From: an uncultured Clostridia bacterium
GTDB taxonomy: Bacteria; Bacillota; Clostridia; Lachnospirales; Lachnospiraceae
DNA length: 8,829 bases
Direction of reading: 5' to 3'
Assembly (NCBI GenBank): GCA_947178045.1
Contig: CAMWWR010000052.1
Coordinates: 1 to 8,829 of the forward strand
Numbering within the stretch: the first letter of the stretch is position 1; each line of letters starts with the position of its first letter. The notes below the pieces were generated by a model. The model was not told where the DNA came from and did no database searches. It saw only the letters and a list, made by a program, of their open reading frames with translations. The position numbers and the translations under genes were made by a program. Shown here in pieces: positions 1-5,684 of the stretch.

Positions 1-814
1 GTCTTGCCGTCTCCTCCAGTCCCTCAGCCAGCCCGTCAAATCCCATGTTGTCCCTGATATATATAATGTCGTCGATCTGCCTGGACGCCGCGCGCACCGT
101 CTTATGGATGTTCGCCGCTTCGCAGTTCACCTGTCTGTTGATGGAATTCCGCATCTCCTTCAAAATGCGGATGTTCTCGAAATTCATCAGGGAAATATGC
201 GCTCCCATGATATTCAGCAGGTCGACGATCTGTGCCCCCTCCTTCACATACACGACATAATACCTCTTGCGCAGGATGATCTTCGCGTCCATGGAGAAGG
301 AATTGATTATATCCTTCAGCTGCTCTGCCCGCCCTCTCTCAGAATACACGACCTCAAAATGATAGGCCTTTTCCGGATCGGAAACCGAGCCCGCCGCCAG
401 AAACGCGCCCCTTATGAACGCTCTCTTGCAGCAGGTGTTCTGTGCGACCAGACCGCTGATCGAAAAGGATGCCGCGGAGTCCGCCGCCGGGACAGCCTTG
501 ATTGCCTGCGCTATGGCAGCTGCCTGCTCCCGCCCGGTGATCCGCATGATACGTCCGGAGCTCTTTCCGACTGCGACGCTTTGCACGGCGGAAGTCTCCA
601 TCTTCTCTATATTAAATGTTTTTCTCAATAATGTAAAGCATTTTCTTGCGGCGGCCCCGTTTTCCGTGTGCAGCTCCAGGCAGACCGCGCTTCCCTGCTC
701 GAACTGCAGTCTCCCGCAGGCGCCGGTGATTGCCGCGAGCTCTGCCAGCCAGCAATGCCTGCCCGCATCGTCCACCGCCGCAAGCTCTTCCTTTACCTTT
801 GACGAAAATGACAT
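1..814 (-). CDS. whiA: WhiA, DNA-binding regulator (3' end outside window)
   Basis: WhiA-family (DUF199) DNA-binding protein, a regulator linked to cell division, chromosome segregation and, in actinomycetes, sporulation. The window shows 271 residues; family members are about 310 to 320, so the last 40 or so residues, most of the C-terminal helix-turn-helix, lie outside. The start MSFSSKVKEEL is typical. The N-terminal part belongs to the LAGLIDADG-endonuclease-like fold of the family. The best diagnostic is residues 128-152, CCKRAFIRGAFLAAGSVSDP followed by EKAYH, the family's central signature. Residues 229-271 (VNCEAANIHKTVRAA and on) begin the helix-turn-helix. The ATG at 814 has an AGGGGA Shine-Dalgarno at 821-826 that overlaps the rapZ stop codon; the gap is only 10 bases, so translational coupling is likely. 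The family call is firm. The target genes in this organism are unknown. Confidence 0.95.
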   Translation of the reverse strand, partial: MSFSSKVKEELAAVDDAGRHCWLAELAAITGACGRLQFEQGSAVCLELHTENGAAARKCFTLLRKTFNIEKMETSAVQSVAVGKSSGRIMRITGREQAAAIAQAIKAVPAADSAASFSISGLVAQNTCCKRAFIRGAFLAAGSVSDPEKAYHFEVVYSERGRAEQLKDIINSFSMDAKIILRKRYYVVYVKEGAQIVDLLNIMGAHISLMNFENIRILKEMRNSINRQVNCEAANIHKTVRAASRQIDDIIYIRDNMGFDGLAEGLEETAR

Positions 815-824
815 AGCCTTTCCC

Positions 825-1679
825 CTATTTCAAAATATCGCGGTGCTCCGTCTTTACGCCGTATTCCGTCTTTTCCATACGTTTTTCCAGCTCGTAGGCA
901 ATGGTCACCGACCGGTGCTTTCCGCCGGTGCAGCCGATGCTGACGACAAGCTGATTTTTCCCCTCGGCAATATAGCCCGGGATAAGAAATTTCAGCATAT
1001 CCTCCAGCTTGTCCAAAAACGGATAAGCCGCCGTTGAGGAAAGCACATAGTCCCGCACGCACTGTTCCTTCCCGGTCAGCTTCTTCAGCTCCGGCACATA
1101 ATACGGGTTTTTCAGAAATCGCACGTCAAAAACAAGATCGGAATCCTCCGGTATGCCGTACTTAAAGCCGAAGGAAAGTATCGTGATAAAGAAATTATGA
1201 TAAGTACCGTTCTCAACAAAAATATGATCAATCTGGGTTTTCAGCTCTCTCACGAGCAGCTGGCTTGTATCGAGGATGTAATCCGCCCTGGACTTGAGAA
1301 AGCCGAGCCGCTTTCTCTCCTCCTCGATTCCCCGGTCCATGCGCCCCGCCCCCGAGAGCGGATGCGTCCGCCTCGTCTCCTTGAATCGTTTGACGAGGAT
1401 CGGCGTGCTGCACTCGAGGAATACGATCTCGTACAAATAGCCCTCCTGCTCAAGCGCGTTCAGCACCTCCTCGGCTTCCCCGAGCGCCTGCCCGTTCCGG
1501 ATGTCGATTCCGAGGGCGATCTTGCTGATATTGGGGCTCTCCTTCACGGTGAGCCTGGCAAAGGTGGGAATCAGCGGCACCGGCAGATTATCGACGCAAA
1601 AATATCCCGCATCCTCAAGCATTTTCAATACGGAGCTTTTCCCCGCTCCCGACATTCCTGTCACAATCACGAATCTCAT
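825..1679 (-). CDS. rapZ: RapZ/YvcJ-family nucleotide-binding protein
   Basis: P-loop protein of the RapZ/YvcJ family (RNase adapter). In Escherichia coli RapZ binds glucosamine-6-phosphate and small RNAs and controls glmS mRNA; Bacillus YvcJ binds and hydrolyses GTP/ATP and affects competence. Visible motifs: Walker A GMSGAGKS at residues 8-15, YFCVDNLP at 26-33, GIDIRNG at 57-63, RRTHPLSG at 103-110, DVRFLKNPYY at 185-194, and the C-terminal IGCTGGKHRSV at 248-258, which lies in the domain tied to ligand and RNA binding in the family. Length is 284 residues, the usual size. I chose the ATG at 1679 because a GGAGG lies 5 bases upstream; the in-frame GTG at 1691 would place the start upstream of its own Shine-Dalgarno. 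It sits 33 bases after murB and 10 before whiA, so it is almost surely co-transcribed with both. Whether it acts on RNA here is unknown. Confidence 0.96.
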   Translation of the reverse strand: MRFVIVTGMSGAGKSSVLKMLEDAGYFCVDNLPVPLIPTFARLTVKESPNISKIALGIDIRNGQALGEAEEVLNALEQEGYLYEIVFLECSTPILVKRFKETRRTHPLSGAGRMDRGIEEERKRLGFLKSRADYILDTSQLLVRELKTQIDHIFVENGTYHNFFITILSFGFKYGIPEDSDLVFDVRFLKNPYYVPELKKLTGKEQCVRDYVLSSTAAYPFLDKLEDMLKFLIPGYIAEGKNQLVVSIGCTGGKHRSVTIAYELEKRMEKTEYGVKTEHRDILK

Positions 1680-1684
1680 ACCCG

Positions 1685-1689
1685 CCTCC
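1685..1689 (-). promoter_or_regulatory. Shine-Dalgarno that fixes the rapZ start
   Basis: GGAGG on the minus strand, 5 bases before the ATG at 1679. It supports that start over the in-frame GTG at 1691, which lies upstream of this site. Confidence 0.8.
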
Positions 1690-1712
1690 ACAATCCGGCC
1701 GATCCGCCGGCG

Positions 1713-2642
1713 TCAGCCTCCAAAATCGCCGACCAGACGCACCTCCAGCTCCAGCGTCACTCCGTATTTTTCCCGCACGGCATTCTGTACCCGGTCCGCA
1801 AGCCGCAGTACGTCCCATGCGGTCGCTCCGCCCCGGTTAATCAGAAAGCCGCAGTGCTTTTCCGACACCTCTGCGCCGCCGACGCGCAGGCCTGCCAGCC
1901 CGGCGTCCATAATCAGCTTTCCTGCATAATGCCCCTCCGGGCGTTTAAAGGTGCTGCCGGCGCTCGGATATTCCAGCGGCTGCTTCTGCGCGCGCTTCTT
2001 CGCCAGCTCCTCTATTTTCCTCCGGATCGATTCGGGCTCGGCCCGCGGGAAGGAAAATTCCGCTTCGAGCACATACCAGTCCTCCCGCTGCAGCCGGCTG
2101 CTCCGATAGGCGAGCTCCAGCTCCTCCGCCGTTTTGAACACAAGCTCCCCCTCCCCGGTCAGCACGCGCGCGCCGGTCAGAAAATCCCGCATCTCCGAGC
2201 CGTAAGCGCCCGCATTCATATAGACGGCCCCGCCGACGCTGCCCGGTATGCCGGCCGCAAACTCAAAACCCGCCCCGCCATGCGCCGCGATCTCCCTCGC
2301 GAACTGCGTGAGCGCCCGGCCCGCGCCGGCCCGCGCCGTAAGCCTTTCCCCGTCCTCCTCGAATTCCGCGCCGCAAAGCTCTCCCGCCAGCCTGACCACA
2401 ACGCCGCGGCAGCCCCGGTCCGAGACGAGAAGATTGCTCCCGTTGCCGATCAGCAGGCAGGGCATTTTCTCCTCACGGCACAGCGCCAGAACCCCCGCCG
2501 TCTCCGCGGCGCTTTTCACCTCGACAAAAAAATCCGCCGGGCCGCCGATTCGGAAGGTGGTGTGGCGGCTCAGTAATTCGTTCCTTTTTATTTGTCCGCA
2601 GTCCACAACCTCCGATAACCTATCGAAAAAATCCTGCTTCAC
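1713..2642 (-). CDS. murB: UDP-N-acetylenolpyruvoylglucosamine reductase MurB
   Basis: FAD-dependent cytoplasmic enzyme that reduces UDP-GlcNAc-enolpyruvate to UDP-MurNAc with NADPH, the second committed step of peptidoglycan precursor synthesis. The FAD domain shows HTTFRIGGPADFF at residues 27-39, IGNGSNLLVSD at 65-75 and AAGIPGSVGGAVYMNAGAYG at 129-148. YRSS at 179-182 contains the substrate-site Arg180. PSAGSTFKRP at 226-235 carries Ser230, aligned with the family's catalytic serine, and LELEVRLVG at 297-305 carries Glu300, the expected acid. At 309 residues without the extra loop of the E. coli form it fits the type II (Bacillus-like) enzymes. The start is GTG at 2642, with GGAAGGA at 2650-2656 spaced 7 bases away; an in-frame TAA lies 8 codons upstream, and the nearby ATG is out of frame. 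It leads a tight murB-rapZ-whiA group. Confidence 0.97.
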   Translation of the reverse strand: MKQDFFDRLSEVVDCGQIKRNELLSRHTTFRIGGPADFFVEVKSAAETAGVLALCREEKMPCLLIGNGSNLLVSDRGCRGVVVRLAGELCGAEFEEDGERLTARAGAGRALTQFAREIAAHGGAGFEFAAGIPGSVGGAVYMNAGAYGSEMRDFLTGARVLTGEGELVFKTAEELELAYRSSRLQREDWYVLEAEFSFPRAEPESIRRKIEELAKKRAQKQPLEYPSAGSTFKRPEGHYAGKLIMDAGLAGLRVGGAEVSEKHCGFLINRGGATAWDVLRLADRVQNAVREKYGVTLELEVRLVGDFGG

Positions 2643-2649
2643 CAGATAT

Positions 2650-2656
2650 TCCTTCC
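2650..2656 (-). promoter_or_regulatory. Shine-Dalgarno supporting the GTG start of murB
   Basis: GGAAGGA on the minus strand ends 7 bases before the GTG at 2642. There is no in-frame ATG between this site and the upstream in-frame TAA, so murB must use GTG (or the adjacent, less likely CTG). Confidence 0.75.
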
Positions 2657-2716
2657 ATTCCCCTTATTTGGAAAATCATTGGAAATTCAGCCGCGGTACT
2701 GCGGCCGATGACACCA

Positions 2717-2744
2717 AATATAGTTATATCATGATTCTATGCAA
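2717..2744 (-). promoter_or_regulatory. Candidate promoter for murB-rapZ-whiA
   Basis: On the minus strand TTGCAT (2744-2739) and TATATT (2722-2717) are separated by 16 bases. A second possible -10, TATAAC (2728-2723), is preceded by TGA like an extended -10. This is the most AT-rich part of the 291-base gap between the glucokinase and murB. The match is moderate and alternatives overlap, so the exact start of transcription is uncertain. Confidence 0.45.
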
Positions 2745-2877
2745 TCCGCTATCTTTTCAATCCCGGATTTTTATTTTTGTAAAATCTGCTGTCTTTTCCG
2801 CTCTTTTTCGCGCCCGATTCGGCATATCTGTCCCGCGCGGCCCTTCTCCCACCCTCCGCCGCACCGGGAATTTTTAG

Positions 2878-2901
2878 GGAAACGCTGATTAAAGCGTTTC
2901 C
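2878..2901. repeat. 9-bp inverted repeat downstream of the glucokinase gene
   Basis: GGAAACGCT (2878-2886) and AGCGTTTCC (2893-2901) form a perfect 9-bp stem with a GATTAA loop, extendable outward by an A-U, a G-U and a T-A pair. It lies about 33 bases past the glucokinase stop. On the minus strand the stem is followed by TAAAAATTCC rather than a T-run, so it is not a classic intrinsic terminator. It may be an mRNA 3'-end stabiliser, a weak terminator or an end of an old repeat element. Confidence 0.6.
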
Positions 2902-2933
2902 TTAGAAACCGTTCCGCCTTCCGTTCCCGCTCT

Positions 2934-3872
2934 TCAGTCGATCAGAAGCCTCGCGCTCCCGTAAATGCCCGCGTCGTTCCCGAGCTGAGCGAGGCGGAAC
3001 TCCTTATTTTTGAGCGCATACAGAAGATTCTCGCCGTAATGTCTCTCGACCGCGTCGAGCAGAATGGAGCCCGCCTTGGAAACGCCGCCGCCGATCACGA
3101 ACACCTGCGGATCAACGACCGACGCAATGTGCCGGAGCGCCGCAGCAAGATAGCTGCCCAGCAGGTCCACCAGCCCGCAGGCAACCTCGTCCTGCTCCTT
3201 CGCGCAGTCAAAAATATTCTTCGCCGTCAGCTCCGCAAAGTCCCGCAGCTCTGTCGGCGCGTCATCCTCCGCCAGGCGTTTTTTCGCCAGGCGCACGATC
3301 CCGGTCGCGGAGGCGTACTGCTCGAGATGCCCGTGCCCGCCGCAGCCGCACAGCTCGGTCTCGTCCGGATTGATGATAAGGTGGCCGATCTCGCCGCCCG
3401 CTCCGTTGCTGCCCGCAACGACCCTGCCTCCGATAATGACGCCGCCCCCGACGCCGGTTCCGAGCGTCACCATAACGACGTCCTCATAGCCCTTTGCTCC
3501 GCCCTTCCACATTTCGCCGAGCGCCGCGACGTTCGCGTCGTTTGCCACCCGCACCGGCAGCCCTGTCAGCTCCTCAAGAATCTGGTTGGCCCGGGTGATG
3601 CCCCATCCGAGATTTGCACATTTCAGCACGGTGCCGTCCGAGCGCACCGGTCCCGGAATCCCGACCCCGACGCCGGCGAGCTCCTCCTTTTTTACCCCGC
3701 GCTCCTCAAGCTTGTTCCGGATCGTCCCAGCTACATCCGGCAGTATGTTCTCACCCTTGTTCTCCCTGCGCGTCGGGATCTCCCATTTTTCCAGGAGTTC
3801 CCCCTGCGCCGTAAAAAATCCGCATTTGACGGTCGTGCCGCCGATATCGATTCCGAAAATATATTTGCTCAT
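2934..3872 (-). CDS. glcK: ROK-family glucokinase
   Basis: Cytoplasmic ROK-family sugar kinase, best read as ATP-dependent glucokinase (glucose to glucose-6-phosphate). Order of motifs: phosphate-binding DIGGTTVK at residues 9-16; GVGIPGPV at 69-76; NDANVAALGE at 111-120 with the likely catalytic Asp112; GTGVGGG at 138-144; GAGGEIGHL at 157-165, the ROK signature with substrate and zinc residues Glu161 and His164; zinc cluster CGCGGHGHLEQYASATG at 175-191; IGGGVSKAG at 260-268. At 312 residues it is full length. In the zinc cluster the usual last Cys is His182, a change also known in other ROK kinases. There is no N-terminal helix-turn-helix, so it is not a ROK repressor. The ATG at 3872 has AGAGAGG at 3878-3884. 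It follows hprK across a 170-base structured gap. Strict glucose specificity is inferred from the family, not shown. Confidence 0.93.
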   Translation of the reverse strand: MSKYIFGIDIGGTTVKCGFFTAQGELLEKWEIPTRRENKGENILPDVAGTIRNKLEERGVKKEELAGVGVGIPGPVRSDGTVLKCANLGWGITRANQILEELTGLPVRVANDANVAALGEMWKGGAKGYEDVVMVTLGTGVGGGVIIGGRVVAGSNGAGGEIGHLIINPDETELCGCGGHGHLEQYASATGIVRLAKKRLAEDDAPTELRDFAELTAKNIFDCAKEQDEVACGLVDLLGSYLAAALRHIASVVDPQVFVIGGGVSKAGSILLDAVERHYGENLLYALKNKEFRLAQLGNDAGIYGSARLLID

Positions 3873-3908
3873 TTCAGCCTCTCTTTCCGATGCTCTGCCG
3901 CTTCGCTT

Positions 3909-3946
3909 CTATATATCTGGCATTAAATAATTGCCAGATATTATAG
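3909..3946. repeat. Palindrome upstream of glucokinase, possible operator
   Basis: ATATCTGGCA (3913-3922) and TGCCAGATAT (3932-3941) are perfect 10-bp inverted repeats with a 9-base AT-rich spacer. Skipping T3942, four more pairs (CTAT 3909-3912 with ATAG 3943-3946) extend it to 14 pairs. On the minus strand its outer edge contains TATAAT (3945-3940), so it would cover a -10 box and the start of transcription of the glucokinase gene. That arrangement fits a repressor operator; a stem-loop in the leader RNA is the alternative. Confidence 0.6.
3940..3945 (-). promoter_or_regulatory. Candidate -10 box for the glucokinase gene
   Basis: A perfect TATAAT on the minus strand about 70 bases before the glucokinase ATG. 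The -35 region is poor: only AGTGCA-like sequence lies 17 bases upstream. The box overlaps the palindrome at 3909-3946. It could be a regulated or activator-dependent promoter, or chance; the gene may also be read from hprK. Confidence 0.4.
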
Positions 3947-3969
3947 GCCCTCCGGGGGGATGTGCACTC

Positions 3970-4003
3970 GCACAAATCGGTAGATGTCGCAAGCGACTTG
4001 TGC
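3970..4003. repeat. Bulged inverted repeat in the hprK-glucokinase gap
   Basis: GCACAA (3970-3975) pairs with TTGTGC (3998-4003) and the inner GTCGC (3986-3990) with GCGAC (3993-3997), leaving a 10-base bulge on one side. An adjacent smaller hairpin, TGTGC-ACTC-GCACA (3961-3974), competes with it. There is no coding potential with a ribosome binding site here. Possible structured RNA or part of a small repeat element. Confidence 0.5.
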
Positions 4004-4010
4004 TCGGCGC

Positions 4011-4035
4011 AGGTGGCGATAATTAATCGCCACCT
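4011..4035. repeat. Perfect 10-bp inverted repeat just after hprK
   Basis: AGGTGGCGAT (4011-4020) and ATCGCCACCT (4026-4035) with an AATTA loop, starting 8 bases beyond the hprK stop codon. On the minus strand the stem is followed by GCGCCGAGC, so it lacks the T-run of an intrinsic terminator. Its central 19 bases (4014-4032, TGGC-N11-GCCA) resemble those of the palindrome at 3918-3936, matching at 14 of 19 positions. Confidence 0.65.
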
Positions 4036-4042
4036 ATATATT

Positions 4043-4987
4043 CTATTCTTCCCCGCCCTCGTCGCCTTTTTTCATGAGATTGCTTGTCACGCGCTTGTAC
4101 AGCTCCTGTGCGGCATTGTAGCCCATCTTTTTCTGACGGTAGTTGACCGCTGCCGTCTCGCAGATAATCGCGAGATTGCGGCCCGGGCGGATCGGGATAT
4201 TGTGGCAGACAACCTTATTGCCCAGGAACTCGGTATACTGCTCCTCCAGGCCCAGCCGGTCGTACTCCTTGTCCCTGTTCCACTCCTCCAGATTGATGAC
4301 AAGGTCGATGGACTGCGTATTCTTCACGCTCTGCACGCCGAACAGCGTTTTTACGTCGACGATGCCGATGCCACGAAGCTCGATGAAATGTCTTGTGATA
4401 TCCGGAGCCGTGCCGATCAGAGTGTCGTCGCTGACCTTCTTGATCTCGACAACATCGTCCGTGACAAGGCGGTGTCCGCGCTTTAACAGCTCAAGCGCCG
4501 CCTCGCTCTTTCCAATGCCGCTCTCGCCGGTGATCAGAATTCCCTCGCCGTAAACGTCGACGAGAACACCGTGGATCGAAATGCGCGGCGCCAGCTCCAC
4601 ATTGAGCCAGCGTATAATCTCCGCCATAAAGGAGGAGGTCGTCTTGGCGGTCCGGAAGATCGGCACGCCGGACTCCACGCCGAGCTGGCGGATCTCCTCC
4701 GACACCTCAATGCTGCGGCAGAACACGATGCACGGTACGTTAAAGCTCATAAGCTTTCTCATAATGCCGATGCCGTGGTCCTTTTCCATCTTCTGCATAA
4801 ACGCGTACTCCACGTTCCCGATGATCTGGACGCGGTCCGAATCAAAATAGTCGAAAAAGCCGGTCAGCTGCAGTGCCGGGCGGTTAATCTCCGGCTGGGT
4901 GATCCGGATTCCGGAAATGTCGATTTCCGGAGTGCAGTTTTCCAGATTCATTTTTTCCACTACCTTTTTTAATCCGACAGTATACAT
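4043..4987 (-). CDS. hprK: HPr kinase/phosphorylase HprK
   Basis: Bifunctional cytoplasmic enzyme that phosphorylates HPr (and Crh where present) on Ser46 and reverses it by phosphorolysis, the sensor of carbon catabolite repression in Gram-positive bacteria. The N-terminal regulatory domain spans about residues 1-130. The catalytic domain has the family histidine in SIHGVLVDVYG at 137-147 (His139), Walker A GESGIGKS at 154-161, TDDVVE at 177-182, the HprK signature IELRGIGIVDVKTLFG at 202-217, and IPIRPGRNLAII at 264-275. Length is 314 residues (Bacillus 310). I chose the ATG at 4987: GAGAGG lies 7 bases upstream, and a strong promoter at 5038-5066 sits inside the longer open frame that reaches 5128, so that frame's extra 47 residues cannot be translated from this transcript. 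It is transcribed away from glmS. Confidence 0.97.
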   Translation of the reverse strand: MYTVGLKKVVEKMNLENCTPEIDISGIRITQPEINRPALQLTGFFDYFDSDRVQIIGNVEYAFMQKMEKDHGIGIMRKLMSFNVPCIVFCRSIEVSEEIRQLGVESGVPIFRTAKTTSSFMAEIIRWLNVELAPRISIHGVLVDVYGEGILITGESGIGKSEAALELLKRGHRLVTDDVVEIKKVSDDTLIGTAPDITRHFIELRGIGIVDVKTLFGVQSVKNTQSIDLVINLEEWNRDKEYDRLGLEEQYTEFLGNKVVCHNIPIRPGRNLAIICETAAVNYRQKKMGYNAAQELYKRVTSNLMKKGDEGGEE

Positions 4988-4993
4988 AAAATG

Positions 4994-5000
4994 TCCTCTC
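4994..5000 (-). promoter_or_regulatory. Shine-Dalgarno that fixes the hprK start
   Basis: GAGAGGA on the minus strand, 6 bases before the ATG at 4987. The upstream in-frame ATG at 5002 has no comparable site. Confidence 0.75.
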
Positions 5001-5037
5001 ATTCTGCCGCCGGTGCGGCTTTTTATAATCTGGAAGT

Positions 5038-5066
5038 ATTGTATCATATCGTTTTTCAAAAAGCAA
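5038..5066 (-). promoter_or_regulatory. Sigma-A-type promoter of hprK
   Basis: On the minus strand TTGCTT (5066-5061) and TACAAT (5043-5038) are spaced exactly 17 bases, with TGA before the -10 as an extended element. Transcription would begin near 5031, giving a leader of about 44 bases. It probably drives hprK and perhaps the genes after it. Confidence 0.75.
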
Positions 5067-5118
5067 TCCGGCGATAAGGTAACCGACCCGGTCCGCGCGT
5101 CATAAAATAAGAATACCC

Positions 5119-5147
5119 TTGATTTCACGCTGTTTTCATGATACCAT
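5119..5147 (+). promoter_or_regulatory. Sigma-A-type promoter of glmS
   Basis: TTGATT (5119-5124), 17-base spacer, TACCAT (5142-5147) with TGA just before it as an extended -10. Transcription would begin near 5154, about 105 bases before the ribozyme cleavage site. It is back to back with the hprK promoter, the two predicted start sites being about 120 bases apart. No better promoter is seen between here and the glmS start. Confidence 0.65.
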
Positions 5148-5258
5148 TATCAGCAACAGAAATGTTTTCCCGCCGGGCACGTTTTTTCTTCCGTCGAAAT
5201 GAGGCGTCTGCCGCATCGGTCATTCGGCGTCGGGGTTGTCCGGAAAGGGATAAAATTA

Positions 5259-5413
5259 GCGCCATGCACCTGCCGGACTCCGCTTTCCGGGGCTTCCGCA
5301 GGTTGACGAGGTGAGGAGCGTTCGAAATTTCGGCGGGGACTCCTCCATGGTTCTGAACGTGTTATGTGCCGTGAAACCAGCGGGCAACCGCCAGACAAAG
5401 GCGGCACAATCAG
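5259..5413 (+). ncRNA. glmS ribozyme (glucosamine-6-phosphate riboswitch)
   Basis: Self-cleaving RNA that uses glucosamine-6-phosphate as cofactor. Cleavage of the glmS message lowers GlmS when its product is plentiful. The family's conserved blocks appear in order: the cleavage site TTA|GCGCC, expected between 5258 and 5259; helix ACCTGC (5268-5273) with GCAGGT (5298-5303); TTGACGAGG at 5303-5311; helix GAGGAG (5313-5318) with CTCCTC (5340-5345) enclosing the core TTCGAAATTTCGGCGGGGAC (5321-5340); helix TGTGCC (5365-5370) with GGCACA (5403-5408); the conserved GAAACC at 5373-5378; and a GCAA-capped hairpin at 5380-5391. The 3' end is approximate. It lies upstream of and in the same sense as glmS, the expected partner. 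All the core blocks I know appear intact, so it should be active. Confidence 0.94.
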
Positions 5414-5484
5414 AGCGGTATCCGTTTTTTCCGATGCACAGACGAGCCGGTTTCCGATTTGTAAGGAGCAGTCGGCACAAGCGT

Positions 5485-5527
5485 GCCCTCCCGGAGCGCG
5501 GGCTCTTATCCGGAGGGCTTTGTTTTG
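5485..5527 (+). terminator. Intrinsic terminator inside the glmS leader (possible attenuator)
   Basis: GCCCTCC-C-GGA (5485-5495) pairs with TCCGGAGGGC (5509-5518) to give 10 GC-rich pairs with one bulged C, followed at once by TTTGTTTTGT (5519-5528). It lies after the ribozyme and before glmS, and no promoter is evident between it and the gene, so glmS expression would need readthrough. The small hairpin GGCAC-AAGC-GTGCC (5474-5487) shares its last three bases with the terminator stem and could compete. Confidence 0.7.
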
Positions 5528-5640
5528 TGCGGCCTGCTTCCGAATTGAAGGCAGGGAAATCTGACTGCCGGCAGCCCGCCGTCTTTCGCACGGCCTGCTT
5601 TGCCGTCTGCATTTCCCGGAGGATCCGTGCTGCGCCGGGC

Positions 5641-5684
5641 CCTCCGCTGCGCGCTGCCTTCCCAGAAAGGACGCAGCATGGAGG
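5641..5684 (+). promoter_or_regulatory. Stem sequestering the glmS Shine-Dalgarno
   Basis: CCTCC-GCTGCG (5641-5651) can pair with CGCAGC-AT-GGAGG (5672-5684), 11 pairs interrupted by a two-base bulge. GGAGG at 5680-5684 is the glmS ribosome binding site, 6 bases from the ATG. An alternative stem, CGGAGG (5617-5622) with CCTCCG (5641-5646), would free it. Pairing read by eye; function is inferred. Confidence 0.5.

Noticed and set aside
2318..2337. Tandem 10-base repeat GGCCCGCGCC inside murB
   Set aside because: Encodes ordinary MurB residues (ARAGAGRA) in a GC-rich stretch; two copies only.
1197..2576. Long plus-strand open frame antisense to rapZ and murB (459 codons)
   Set aside because: It lies opposite two certain genes, has no ribosome binding site or recognisable domain, and reads like an Arg/Pro/Ala-rich shadow of GC-rich coding sequence.
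2889..2902. cre-like sequence around AAAGCGTTTCC
   Set aside because: Matches the catabolite-response consensus at most but not all positions and is part of the hairpin downstream of the glucokinase gene, not near a promoter.
3039..3926. Plus-strand open frame antisense to the glucokinase gene
   Set aside because: Opposite a complete ROK gene with all motifs; composition is that of a shadow frame.
5169..5190. CCCGCCGGG followed by CACGTTTTTT as an early terminator before the ribozyme
   Set aside because: The stem is only 3 bp with a 3-base loop and there is a gap before the T-run; too weak.
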